From NCBI GenBank assembly GCA_021794575.1, contig JAJYQO010000025.1, positions 72,872-104,885 on the forward strand: a stretch of DNA of 32,014 bases. Reading direction: 5' to 3'. Both the position numbers and the translations under genes were made by a program. This document shows positions 1-8,541 of this stretch, piece by piece; the first letter of the stretch is position 1; each line of letters opens with the position of its first letter. Origin of the DNA: Pseudomonadota bacterium. Its GTDB lineage: Bacteria; Pseudomonadota; Gammaproteobacteria; Xanthomonadales; Rhodanobacteraceae. The notes beneath the pieces were generated by a model, which made no database searches, was not told the origin of the DNA, and saw only the letters and a program-made list of their open reading frames with translations.

Positions 1-52
1 CAGGCCCTGCCCGACTCCAGCGGAGCGAGATAACGCCGTCCATCGGGCGTCC

Positions 53-430
53 TCATTCGGCCGCACGCAAGCCACGCTCGATCACGATGCCCACGCTGGC
101 CGTGCCCGGCACCGCGCCGGGCTTGTCCAGGCGCAGGCGCAGCCAGCGCGCGCCGAACTCGCGCTGCAGCAGTTCACCCATGCGTTCGGCCAGGGTTTCC
201 AGCAGCGCCGGCTGCATGCTGGCCGCAAGTTGGCGCAGGCGTTGCGCGATGGCGTCGTAGTCGAAAGTGCGGGTCAGATCGTCGCTGGCGGCGGCGGAAC
301 GCGTATCGCAGGCCAGCTCGAGATCCACGCGCAGCAGGCGCGGCGCGGCGCGCTCGTGGACGTACACGCCGATCACGGCCTGCACTTCGAGGCCATGCAG
401 ATAAATGCGGTCGCGCAGGGGCGGGCTCAT
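53..430 (-). CDS. folB: Dihydroneopterin aldolase
   Basis: Converts 7,8-dihydroneopterin to 6-hydroxymethyl-dihydropterin plus glycolaldehyde in cytosolic folate synthesis. The 125-residue product fits the family (about 120 aa). It opens with the family-typical stretch IYLHGLEVQAVIGVY and keeps the FDYDAIAQRL segment, the LLETLAERM helix with its conserved Glu, and the C-terminal KPGAVPGTASVGIVIER strand with the conserved Lys. I chose the ATG at 430. An in-frame ATG at 442 would add four residues but lies inside the repeat at 437-603, and neither start has a clear ribosome site. The gene lies downstream of tsaD in the same direction, separated by that repeat. Bases 1-52, beyond its stop, hold no feature I can support. 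Confidence 0.9.
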   Translation of the reverse strand: MSPPLRDRIYLHGLEVQAVIGVYVHERAAPRLLRVDLELACDTRSAAASDDLTRTFDYDAIAQRLRQLAASMQPALLETLAERMGELLQREFGARWLRLRLDKPGAVPGTASVGIVIERGLRAAE

Positions 431-436
431 GCGCAC

Positions 437-603
437 AAGCATATCGGAGCGGTTTGCGAAACCGCCCCGGCACCTGGATGTACCGCCGCGATGAGCGCGC
501 AAGTGCTGGTCGCGACAAAAGCGGCGCAGCTTTGCCGCGCCCGTTTGCCGGCGCGTAGTCGCTTCGAATCAGGCGGCAGAATGCCCGATCTTGCAAACTG
601 ATC
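437..603. repeat. Structured intergenic repeat, copy A (~167 bp)
   Basis: Aligns almost end to end, with one 3-base indel and scattered substitutions, to 27407-27571. Both copies begin AAGCATA and end TTGCAAACTGATC. Copy A keeps a 7-bp hairpin (GCGGTTT/AAACCGC) near its left end, a weaker middle hairpin, and a degenerate GGCGCAGC/GCCGCGCC hairpin. It fills most of the tsaD-folB gap, and its left edge touches the folB start. No coding function is evident. Confidence 0.8.
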
Positions 604-651
604 ATCTATCGTCCGCGCCGGCGCATCGTGGGTGCGGCATAGCGCTCAGGC

Positions 652-1692
652 TCAGGCGACGGCAGCCTCGAGGCTGTCCAGCGGCCAGCGTGGACGGATG
701 CGAATGGCGGCATCGCCTTGCTGACCGGCGGCCAGACGCAACGCGCCGACGTGGGCGATCATGGCGCCGTTGTCGGTGCAGAACTCGGGGCGCGGAAACC
801 AGGTGCGGAACCCGTCCTGCGCGCCACTGTGCGCCAGCGCCTCGCGCAGCGCCCGGTTGGCGCCGACCCCACCGGCCACCACCAGCCGCGTGCTGTCCGC
901 GGCGCGCAGCGCGCGGCGGCATTTTTCGACCAGCGTCTCCACCATGGCCGCCTCGAAACCGGCGGCGATGTCGGCGCGCACGCCGGCGCTGCGATCGCTG
1001 CGCTGCCAGGCCAGCAGCACCTGGGTTTTCAGGCCGGAGAAGCTGAAGTCGAGACCGGGACGGTCCAACAGCGGGCGGGTGAAGGCGAACGCATCGCGCC
1101 GGCCCCGCGTGGCCAGTTCGGCCAGCGCGGGGCCGCCCGGATAAGGCAAGCCCAACAGCATGGCGGTCTTGTCGAAGGCCTCGCCGGCGGCATCGTCCAG
1201 CGTGTCGCCCAGCAGCGCGTAACGGCCGATGCCGGCCACGTTCACCAGCATGCTGTGGCCGCCGGAAACCAGCAGCGCCACAAACGGCGGCTGCGGCGGA
1301 TCGGGTTCCAGCAGCGGCGCCAGCAGATGGCCTTCCATGTGATGCACGCCCAGAGCCGGAATCTGCAACGCCCAGGCCAACGCGCGCGCTACGCCGGCAC
1401 CCACCAGCAACGCGCCGGCCAGGCCCGGGCCGGCGGTGTAGGCCACGCCGCCGAGGCCGTGCATGCCGATGCCGGCCTCGCGCAGGGTGGCTTCGATCAG
1501 CGGCAGCAGCTTGCGCACGTGGTCGCGGCTGGCCAGCTCGGGCACCACGCCGCCGTACTCGGCGTGCATCGCCGCCTGACTGTATAAGCGGTGCGCCAGC
1601 AGGCCGCGCGCAGGGTCGTAGACGGCCACGCCGGTCTCGTCGCAGGAGGTTTCCACCCCCAGCACCGGCTTTGAAACGCCCGCCGCCGCCAC
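652..1692 (-). CDS. tsaD: tRNA N6-adenosine threonylcarbamoyltransferase TsaD
   Basis: Catalytic subunit of the complex that transfers threonylcarbamoyl from TC-AMP to A37 of ANN-decoding tRNAs, with TsaB and TsaE. The 346 aa contain the Kae1/TsaD signature: [10 protein letters not shown] near residues 12-21, [21 protein letters not shown], the metal-binding HMEGH (about 118-122), the LVSGGHS nucleotide loop, and the C-terminal [12 protein letters not shown] motif. Length matches E. coli TsaD (337 aa) with a short N-terminal extension. The first codons overlap the rpsU promoter on the other strand. tsaD divergent from rpsU is a widely conserved arrangement in gammaproteobacteria. Confidence 0.97.
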   Translation of the reverse strand: MAAAGVSKPVLGVETSCDETGVAVYDPARGLLAHRLYSQAAMHAEYGGVVPELASRDHVRKLLPLIEATLREAGIGMHGLGGVAYTAGPGLAGALLVGAGVARALAWALQIPALGVHHMEGHLLAPLLEPDPPQPPFVALLVSGGHSMLVNVAGIGRYALLGDTLDDAAGEAFDKTAMLLGLPYPGGPALAELATRGRRDAFAFTRPLLDRPGLDFSFSGLKTQVLLAWQRSDRSAGVRADIAAGFEAAMVETLVEKCRRALRAADSTRLVVAGGVGANRALREALAHSGAQDGFRTWFPRPEFCTDNGAMIAHVGALRLAAGQQGDAAIRIRPRWPLDSLEAAVA

Positions 1693-1700
1693 GCTATACT
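1671..1700 (+). promoter_or_regulatory. Sigma-70 promoter of rpsU-yqeY-dnaG
   Basis: TTGAAA (1671-1676), 18-bp spacer, TATACT (1695-1700); predicted start near 1707, giving a leader of about 37 nt before rpsU. It lies within the first codons of the divergent tsaD gene. It is one of the best consensus matches in the window, as expected for a ribosomal protein operon. Confidence 0.8.
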
Positions 1701-1743
1701 CTCCGGCTCGCCCGTATCCGCGGGCAGTCTACCCGGAGTGTCC

Positions 1744-1959
1744 ATGCCCAACGTCAAGGTGCGCGAGAACGAGCCGTTCGAGGTCGCTCTGCGCCGCTTC
1801 AAGCGTACGTGCGAGAAGGCCGGCGTGCTGGCCGAAACCCGCAAGCGCGAGTTCTACGAAAAGCCGACCCAGGAGCGCAAGCGCAAGCGCGCTGCCGCGG
1901 TCAAGCGCCAGGCGCGCCGCGTTTCCCGCGACAGCGCCCGCCAGACGCGCCTGTACTGA
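1744..1959 (+). CDS. rpsU: 30S ribosomal protein S21
   Basis: Small-subunit protein S21, which helps 30S initiation by stabilising the mRNA / 16S 3'-end region. The 71 residues, exactly the E. coli length, read [21 protein letters not shown] at the start, followed by a strongly basic helix ([17 protein letters not shown]). The ATG at 1744 has a GGAG ribosome site at about 1735-1738. An in-frame GTG at 1738 was rejected because it would bury that site. First gene of the rpsU-yqeY-dnaG unit. Confidence 0.97.
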   Translation: MPNVKVRENEPFEVALRRFKRTCEKAGVLAETRKREFYEKPTQERKRKRAAAVKRQARRVSRDSARQTRLY

Positions 1960-1995
1960 GCCGTGCCGCAGGCGGCGCCTGCCGCCCCCCAGACG

Positions 1996-2439
1996 ATGGC
2001 GCTGAAAGACCAGATCACCGAAGCCATGAAGTCCGCGCTGCGCGCGGGCGACAAGCAGCGCCTGGGCGTGCTGCGACTGGTGCTGGCCGCCATCAAGCAG
2101 CGCGAGGTGGACGAGCGCATCCAGCTCGACGACGCGCAGGTGCTGGCGGTGCTGGAGAAGATGCTCAAGCAGCGCCGCGATTCGCTGGCGCAGTATCAGG
2201 CCGCGCAACGCGCGGATCTGGCCGCGCAGGAACAATACGAAATCACCGAGCTCGAAGGCTGGCTGCCGGCGCCGCTGGGCGCGGACGAGCTGGATGCCCT
2301 GATCACCGCTGCCATCGCCGAAACCGGCGCCAGCAGCGCGCGCGACATGGGCAGGCTGATGGCCGCGCTGAAGCCCCGGGTGGCCGGCCGCGCCGACATG
2401 GGTGCGTTCTCCGCGCGCGTCAAGGCGCGCCTGGGCTGA
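1996..2439 (+). CDS. GatB/YqeY domain protein
   Basis: Stand-alone YqeY-family protein related to the C-terminal tRNA-binding tail domain of GatB. Its cellular role is not settled; a link to tRNA amidation or tRNA handling is only inferred from the domain. The 147-aa form starting at ATG 1996 opens MALKDQITEAMKSALRAGD and has the family length. A GTG at 1963 would prepend a proline/alanine-rich stretch not typical of the family. Further marks are LRLVLAAIKQREVD and the C-terminal GRLMAALKPRVAGRADMG. It lies 36 nt after rpsU and 30 nt before dnaG, the usual place of this gene in many proteobacteria. Confidence 0.92.
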   Translation: MALKDQITEAMKSALRAGDKQRLGVLRLVLAAIKQREVDERIQLDDAQVLAVLEKMLKQRRDSLAQYQAAQRADLAAQEQYEITELEGWLPAPLGADELDALITAAIAETGASSARDMGRLMAALKPRVAGRADMGAFSARVKARLG

Positions 2440-2445
2440 TGCCCT

Positions 2446-2459
2446 TGCCATGCATGGCA
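2446..2459. repeat. 14-bp perfect palindrome in the yqeY-dnaG gap
   Basis: TGCCATGCATGGCA is a perfect palindrome ending 10 nt before the dnaG ATG. As RNA it could form a 5-bp stem with a TGCA tetraloop. No Shine-Dalgarno sequence is visible before dnaG, so this site may influence dnaG translation or mRNA processing; that is inference only. Confidence 0.5.
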
Positions 2460-2469
2460 TGCTTACGCC

Positions 2470-4245
2470 ATGCCGCGTATTCCCGAACGCTTCATCGATG
2501 AACTGCTGGCGCGCGTCGACATCGTCGAGGTCGTGGAGCGCCGCGTCCCGCTGAAAAAGGCCGGCCGCGAATGGACCGCGTGCTGCCCGTTCCACAATGA
2601 GCGCACGCCGTCGTTTTACGTCAGCCCGGTCAAGCAGTTCTTCCACTGCTTCGGCTGCGGTGCGCACGGCAGCGCCATCAAGTTCCTGATGGACTACGAG
2701 CGCCTGGAGTTTCCGGACGCGGTCGAGGAACTGGCGCACGCGCTGGGCATGGAAGTGCCGTACGAAGGCGGCGGCGAGCGCGCTCGCGATGATTTCGGCG
2801 CGCTGTACGCCGTGCTCGATGATGCCGCGCGCTGGTTCCAGCAGCAGTTGCCGCATAGCGCCGAAGCGCTAGCCTATTGCGCGCGGCGCGGATTAAGCGA
2901 GGAAACCCTGCAGCGCTTCCGCATCGGCTGGGCGCCGGCGGGCTGGGACGGCCTGCAGCGTGCGTTGGGCACGAGCGCGGCGCGGCAGCACTGCCTCGAA
3001 CAGGCCGGGCTGCTGGCCAGCAACGAGCAGGGCCGCCGCTATGACCGCTTCCGCGAACGGCTGATGATTCCGATCCTGGACCGGCGCGGACGCGTGATCG
3101 CGTTCGGCGGGCGGATCATTTCAGGCGCGAATCCTTCGCGCGAAGATCAAAACACGGGCGCGCCCGCGCGCGCACCGCAACAGGGCGATGGGCCCAAGTA
3201 CCTCAATTCGCCGGAGACCGCGCTGTTCCACAAGGGCCGCGAACTGTTCGGCCTGTGGCAGGTGCGTCAGGCTAACAGCACGCTCGAGCGCATCGTGGTG
3301 GTCGAGGGTTATCTCGACGCCATCGCCCTGCACCAGCACGATCTGCCGGTGGCCGTGGCCACTTTGGGTACGGCCACCACGCCCGAGCACACCGAACTGC
3401 TGTTCCGCGCCGCGGCGGATGTGGTGTTCTGCTTCGATGGCGACCGTGCCGGCCGCGCCGCCGCATGGCGCGCGCTGGAGTCCACCCTGCCGCGCCTGCG
3501 CGACGGCCGCCAGGCGTACTTCCTGTTTCTACCCGAGGGCGAGGATCCCGACAGCCTGGTGCGCAAAGAGGGCGGTGCGGTCTTCGCGCAGCGCCTGGCC
3601 ACGGCCACGCCGCTGTCCGATTATTTCTTCGAGCACCTGGCCGCGGACGTCAACACCACCAGCATCGACGGCCGCGCACGCTTGGCCGAACGCGCGCGGC
3701 CGCTGCTGGCGCGATTGCCTGACGGCGCCTTCCGCGACCTGATGCTGGAAGCCTTGCGCGATCGCACCGGCGTCGGCATGCGCGCGGCGCCCGCGGTCCG
3801 CGCGGACGCACCGGCGCGCGGCGGCGCGCCCGCGCGCCGTAGCCTGGTACGCGAGGCGATCGCCGCGCTGCTGGCCGATCCGGCCCTGGCGCAAACGGTA
3901 TCGCCACCGTGGGCGTTCGCCAGCCTGGACAAGCCCGGTGTGGCGCTGCTGATCGAACTGCTGGACCTGGCGCGCGCGCGGACCGGCGCGCGGGTCGCCG
4001 CCCTGCTCGAGCATTTCAGCGGCCGCCGTGAGGCCGATGCCTTGCACAAGCTGGCGCTGATGCAATTTCCCGAGGGCTACGATCTGCGCGCCGATTTCCT
4101 GGGCGCCATCGAACGGCTGACGCGGCAAGCGCACGGCGAACGTTTCGATGCGCTGACCCGCCAGCTCAAACAGCAGGGCCTCAGCGCCGAGGAAAAGACC
4201 GAATACCAGGCGCTGCACGCCCTGCGCCGGCAAGGACAGGCCTGA
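2470..4245 (+). CDS. dnaG: DNA primase
   Basis: Synthesises RNA primers at the replication fork with DnaB helicase. The 591 residues (E. coli 581) show the N-terminal CHC2 zinc ribbon (C39, H42, C60, C63), the RNA-polymerase basic domain with the YLNSPETALFHKGRELFG segment, and the TOPRIM core (VVVEGYLDAIAL with E279; FDGDRAGR with D323 and D325). A C-terminal helical DnaB-binding domain follows. About 15 extra residues (around 219-241, rich in Ala/Pro/Gln) lie before PKYLNSPET, where E. coli has a short loop. The ATG has no visible ribosome site, in keeping with the low expression known for dnaG. rpoD does not follow it. Confidence 0.97.
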   Translation: MPRIPERFIDELLARVDIVEVVERRVPLKKAGREWTACCPFHNERTPSFYVSPVKQFFHCFGCGAHGSAIKFLMDYERLEFPDAVEELAHALGMEVPYEGGGERARDDFGALYAVLDDAARWFQQQLPHSAEALAYCARRGLSEETLQRFRIGWAPAGWDGLQRALGTSAARQHCLEQAGLLASNEQGRRYDRFRERLMIPILDRRGRVIAFGGRIISGANPSREDQNTGAPARAPQQGDGPKYLNSPETALFHKGRELFGLWQVRQANSTLERIVVVEGYLDAIALHQHDLPVAVATLGTATTPEHTELLFRAAADVVFCFDGDRAGRAAAWRALESTLPRLRDGRQAYFLFLPEGEDPDSLVRKEGGAVFAQRLATATPLSDYFFEHLAADVNTTSIDGRARLAERARPLLARLPDGAFRDLMLEALRDRTGVGMRAAPAVRADAPARGGAPARRSLVREAIAALLADPALAQTVSPPWAFASLDKPGVALLIELLDLARARTGARVAALLEHFSGRREADALHKLALMQFPEGYDLRADFLGAIERLTRQAHGERFDALTRQLKQQGLSAEEKTEYQALHALRRQGQA

Positions 4246-4361
4246 AACAGGGGTCCGTCGAGGGCTTGCCGCAAGCGCCTGTGTCCGGGCCGTTGCCCAC
4301 AGCGCACGCGGCCGCTGGCGTTCGCCGATGAACCGATGGTAAACGTTTCCAGTCCACGTTT

Positions 4362-4391
4362 TTGAACTTCGCGGTATCCGTCATATCTAAT
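4362..4391 (+). promoter_or_regulatory. Promoter of the C-rich-loop small RNA
   Basis: TTGAAC (4362-4367) with either TCTAAT (4386-4391, 18-bp spacer) or TATCTA (4384-4389, 16-bp spacer). It lies in a locally AT-richer patch 117 nt after the dnaG stop. The predicted start is 4396-4398, exactly at the 5' edge of the first hairpin of the RNA. Confidence 0.65.
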
Positions 4392-4395
4392 GATT

Positions 4396-4530
4396 CGGAC
4401 GCACGCAACGGCGTCCCCGAGGTTCGTTTCCCCTCCCCTGGTACGAACCTCACGGAGCCAAGGTCCTTCCCCTGGCCGTGGCTCCACCCCAACCCCGAGA
4501 GCTCCCCCCTGGCTCTCGGGGTTATTTTTT
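4396..4530 (+). ncRNA. Candidate small RNA with three C-rich hairpin loops
   Basis: No ORF is supported here, but four consecutive perfect hairpins are. H1: GGACGC 4397-4402 with GCGTCC 4411-4416. H2: 9 bp, 4419-4427 with 4443-4451, loop containing CCCCTCCCC. H3: 7 bp, 4454-4460 with 4479-4485, loop containing CCTTCCCC. H4: 10 bp, 4493-4502 with 4512-4521, loop TCCCCCCTG, followed by a T tract. H2-H4 share a loop ending CCCCTGG or CCCCTG. Xanthomonas sRNA sX13 is known for stem-loops exposing C-rich motifs that pair with G-rich ribosome sites of target mRNAs. This RNA has the same architecture, but homology is inferred from shape only. The rest of the 4246-4652 gap holds its promoter and the groEL terminator. 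Confidence 0.7.
4493..4530 (+). terminator. Intrinsic terminator of the small RNA
   Basis: A 10-bp stem, CCCCGAGAGC (4493-4502) with GCTCTCGGGG (4512-4521), is followed directly by TTATTTTTT (4522-4530). It is a textbook Rho-independent terminator on the plus strand and doubles as the third C-rich hairpin of the RNA. Confidence 0.9.
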
Positions 4531-4597
4531 GCGCGACTGCCGGTGCATGGCCGGACTCGCGGGATCCAGGCCAATCCACGACGGCCGATCCATAAAG

Positions 4598-4622
4598 CGA
4601 AGCCCCGCAGATGCGGGGCTTC
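4598..4622 (-). terminator. Intrinsic terminator of groES-groEL
   Basis: A 10-bp perfect stem, GAAGCCCCGC (4599-4608) with GCGGGGCTTC (4613-4622) and a 4-nt loop, lies 31 nt beyond the groEL stop. On the minus strand it is followed by GCTTTATGG, a weak T-rich tail. It also separates groEL from the convergent small RNA. Confidence 0.75.
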
Positions 4623-4652
4623 GTGGGGTACGGCGTCCTGCGGCAGCGGGGA

Positions 4653-6657
<2,005 letters not shown>

Positions 6658-6699
6658 AGGGACTCCACGATGGGTTGAACAAAGGGGATTGCCATCTTG

Positions 6700-6726
6700 T
6701 TAGCACTCGATGGCGATGAGTGCCAA
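6700..6726. promoter_or_regulatory. CIRCE operator (HrcA site) of groESL
   Basis: TTAGCACTC (6700-6708), 9-nt spacer, GAGTGCCAA (6718-6726). The CIRCE consensus is TTAGCACTC-N9-GAGTGCTAA, so only one base differs. It overlaps the predicted transcription start of groES, so HrcA binding would block initiation. hrcA itself is not in the window. Confidence 0.95.
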
Positions 6727-6754
6727 GTTTACCCGCAGAATCGGTTTGGCCCAA
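6726..6754 (-). promoter_or_regulatory. groES promoter
   Basis: Read on the minus strand: TTGGGC (6754-6749), 17-bp spacer, TAAACT (6731-6726). The predicted start, near 6719, falls inside the CIRCE element. Confidence 0.65.
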
Positions 6755-6806
6755 GCCCTGCGCGGGGTGGCGCCCAACCGGATCGAGGTGGCACTGGTAC
6801 TGGTGT

Positions 6807-6840
6807 CCGGGACGCGCGGTTTCAAGACCCCGCGTCCCGG
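6807..6840. terminator. Strong hairpin downstream of the S8 peptidase gene
   Basis: A 10-bp perfect inverted repeat, CCGGGACGCG (6807-6816) with CGCGTCCCGG (6831-6840) and a 14-nt loop, lies 42 nt past the stop of the minus-strand protease gene. No T tract follows on either strand, so it may act only as an mRNA 3' stabiliser or part of a Rho-dependent end. Confidence 0.4.
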
Positions 6841-6881
6841 CCGAGCATGGCGGGCAGCCAGGTTGCCCGCGGGCACTACGC

Positions 6882-8399
6882 CTACTGGGCGTAGGCCGGG
6901 TACACCGGCGTCGGCGCCGGAGCGACGCGCGGCGGCTGGTAGAACACGTTGCTGGCGTTGTCGGCATCCACGCGGCCGTAGCCGAAGTACGGATCGCGCG
7001 CGCGCGGGCCGCGATCGACGCTGCTGGCTTGCAGCACGCCGCGCACGAAATCGGCCTGGGTCCTGCGGAAGTTGGCCAGGCTTTGCGGCGACAGATCGGC
7101 GCCGCTGCTGGCGCGTCCGCGCTCGATGGCCAGCGCCGCCACGGCCGCTGCTGCCGGCGTCGCCATGCTGGTTCCCGCGGCCCAGCTCCAGCCGCCCGGG
7201 ATGGTGCTCAGCACCAGGTCAAACACGTAGCAATTGCGGGTGAATCCGGCCACGGTGCAGATCTGCGCCGGATTCACATAGGCATACCAGAGCGTGCCGC
7301 CCGGTCCGGCGTTGGCGATCGGCGGGCCGTAATCGCTATAGTCGGCGAGGTAATCGAGCCAGGCATAGCCCGGATTGCCGGTGGCCCAGCCGGCCGGGCC
7401 GCTGGCGGAGATGGTGATCATCCCCGGCGCACTGGCCGGCACACCGACGTCGCCGCCCGCTCCCAGTTGCGCAGCGTCGTTGCCAGCCGCTACCACCACG
7501 GCAGCGCCACGCGCATTGGCGTAGTCCGCAGCGCGGCCGAAGACCAGCAGATAGGCCTGGGTGTCCGGATCGGTGACGTTGAGCGGGTAGGCCCCCAGCG
7601 ACATGTTGATCACGTCGGCGCCGCGGTCGGCGGCATGCACGATGCCCGCCAGCACCCACGAGAACGCGCCGCTGCCGGTGTATTCGGAGAGCACCTTGAC
7701 CGGCATCAGCGTGGCGCCGGGCGCGATGCCGACCGTGCCGAAGCTGCTGGGCAGCGCGGCGACGATGCCGGCCACGTGCGTGCCATGGTTGAAATAGAAC
7801 CCCGGATGTACGCATACGCTCTCGCCCGGCACGAACGAGGCAGCCGCGGCGAAATCGATGTTGGGCGCCAGCCAGGCGTTGCCGCAGGCGATGCCGGAAT
7901 CGAGGATGGCCACGCGCACGCCGTTGCCGCTGTAGCCGCGCGTCCAGGCGCCCGGCGCCTGCACGTCGCGCACAGCCCACTGCATCCGGTACAACGGATT
8001 GCCGGCCAGCAGGCCCTGATCGACGGCGCCGCCGGCCAGCGCGCGCGGGGCACCGCCGGCCAGCGCCTGCTGCATCTGCGCGGCAGCCTCGGCGGCGTCC
8101 CGCGCCAGCGGCTCGGCGTGCGGCTCGCCGAGACTGAAGCTGCGATCCGGCGCCACGTACTGCACACCGGCGACGGCGCGCAGCCGCGCCGGATACGCGG
8201 CGTCATCGGACTGCACCACGAAGGTCAGCAGCCCGGGCAGCGCACGCGTCATGCGGCCACCCGCGGTGGCCTCGATCTGCTGCTGCAGGACCTGCGCGCT
8301 GCTGCCGCTGCGGCCCAGTACCAGATAGGAAGCGGCTTCGGCGCTGCCGGCGCCGGCCAGCGCCAGCAGCAGGCCGGCGCAATGGAGTGTGCGGTTCAT
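6882..8399 (-). CDS. Secreted S8 (subtilisin-like) serine peptidase
   Basis: Exported endopeptidase of 505 aa. A signal peptide (about residues 1-23, hydrophobic, ending in AEA) precedes a propeptide-like region to about residue 145. The catalytic core has Asp167 in VAILDSG, His205 in NHGTHVAG, oxyanion Asn307 in AAGND and Ser411 in GTSMATP, so the triad is complete. The tail after about residue 480 is proline-rich, with no recognisable C-terminal pre-peptidase or P domain. Cysteines are few and may pair outside the cytoplasm (C172/C196, C381/C390; inferred from spacing). It lies between groES and a divergent DUF3426 gene, which gives no functional clue. Substrate unknown. Confidence 0.9.
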   Translation of the reverse strand: MNRTLHCAGLLLALAGAGSAEAASYLVLGRSGSSAQVLQQQIEATAGGRMTRALPGLLTFVVQSDDAAYPARLRAVAGVQYVAPDRSFSLGEPHAEPLARDAAEAAAQMQQALAGGAPRALAGGAVDQGLLAGNPLYRMQWAVRDVQAPGAWTRGYSGNGVRVAILDSGIACGNAWLAPNIDFAAAASFVPGESVCVHPGFYFNHGTHVAGIVAALPSSFGTVGIAPGATLMPVKVLSEYTGSGAFSWVLAGIVHAADRGADVINMSLGAYPLNVTDPDTQAYLLVFGRAADYANARGAAVVVAAGNDAAQLGAGGDVGVPASAPGMITISASGPAGWATGNPGYAWLDYLADYSDYGPPIANAGPGGTLWYAYVNPAQICTVAGFTRNCYVFDLVLSTIPGGWSWAAGTSMATPAAAAVAALAIERGRASSGADLSPQSLANFRRTQADFVRGVLQASSVDRGPRARDPYFGYGRVDADNASNVFYQPPRVAPAPTPVYPAYAQ

Positions 8400-8529
8400 C
8401 GGTGATCCCTCGCGGAAAAGCAGCCCCTGCGGCGGCGCAGGCTAGCGCGTGCCGCCGCGAATCCGGCAGTATTCGCAGCGCCTTGTTTCTCCGTCGCTAC
8501 AGCCACGCAGCCTGCTGTTTCAGCCCGGC

Positions 8530-8535
8530 TACACT
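8530..8535 (+). promoter_or_regulatory. -10 element placed for a leaderless mRNA
   Basis: TACACT ends 6 nt before the ATG at 8542, so transcription would begin at or next to the start codon. No convincing -35 is seen. Confidence 0.35.
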
Positions 8536-8541
8536 CGCCGC

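Noticed and set aside
1..43. Possible start of a further minus-strand gene with ATG at 43-41
   Set aside because: Only 14 codons are visible and they match nothing recognisable; it may be non-coding.
6720..8405. Long open frame on the plus strand opposite the S8 protease
   Set aside because: The complementary strand encodes a complete protease with signal peptide and catalytic triad; the frame is a GC artefact.
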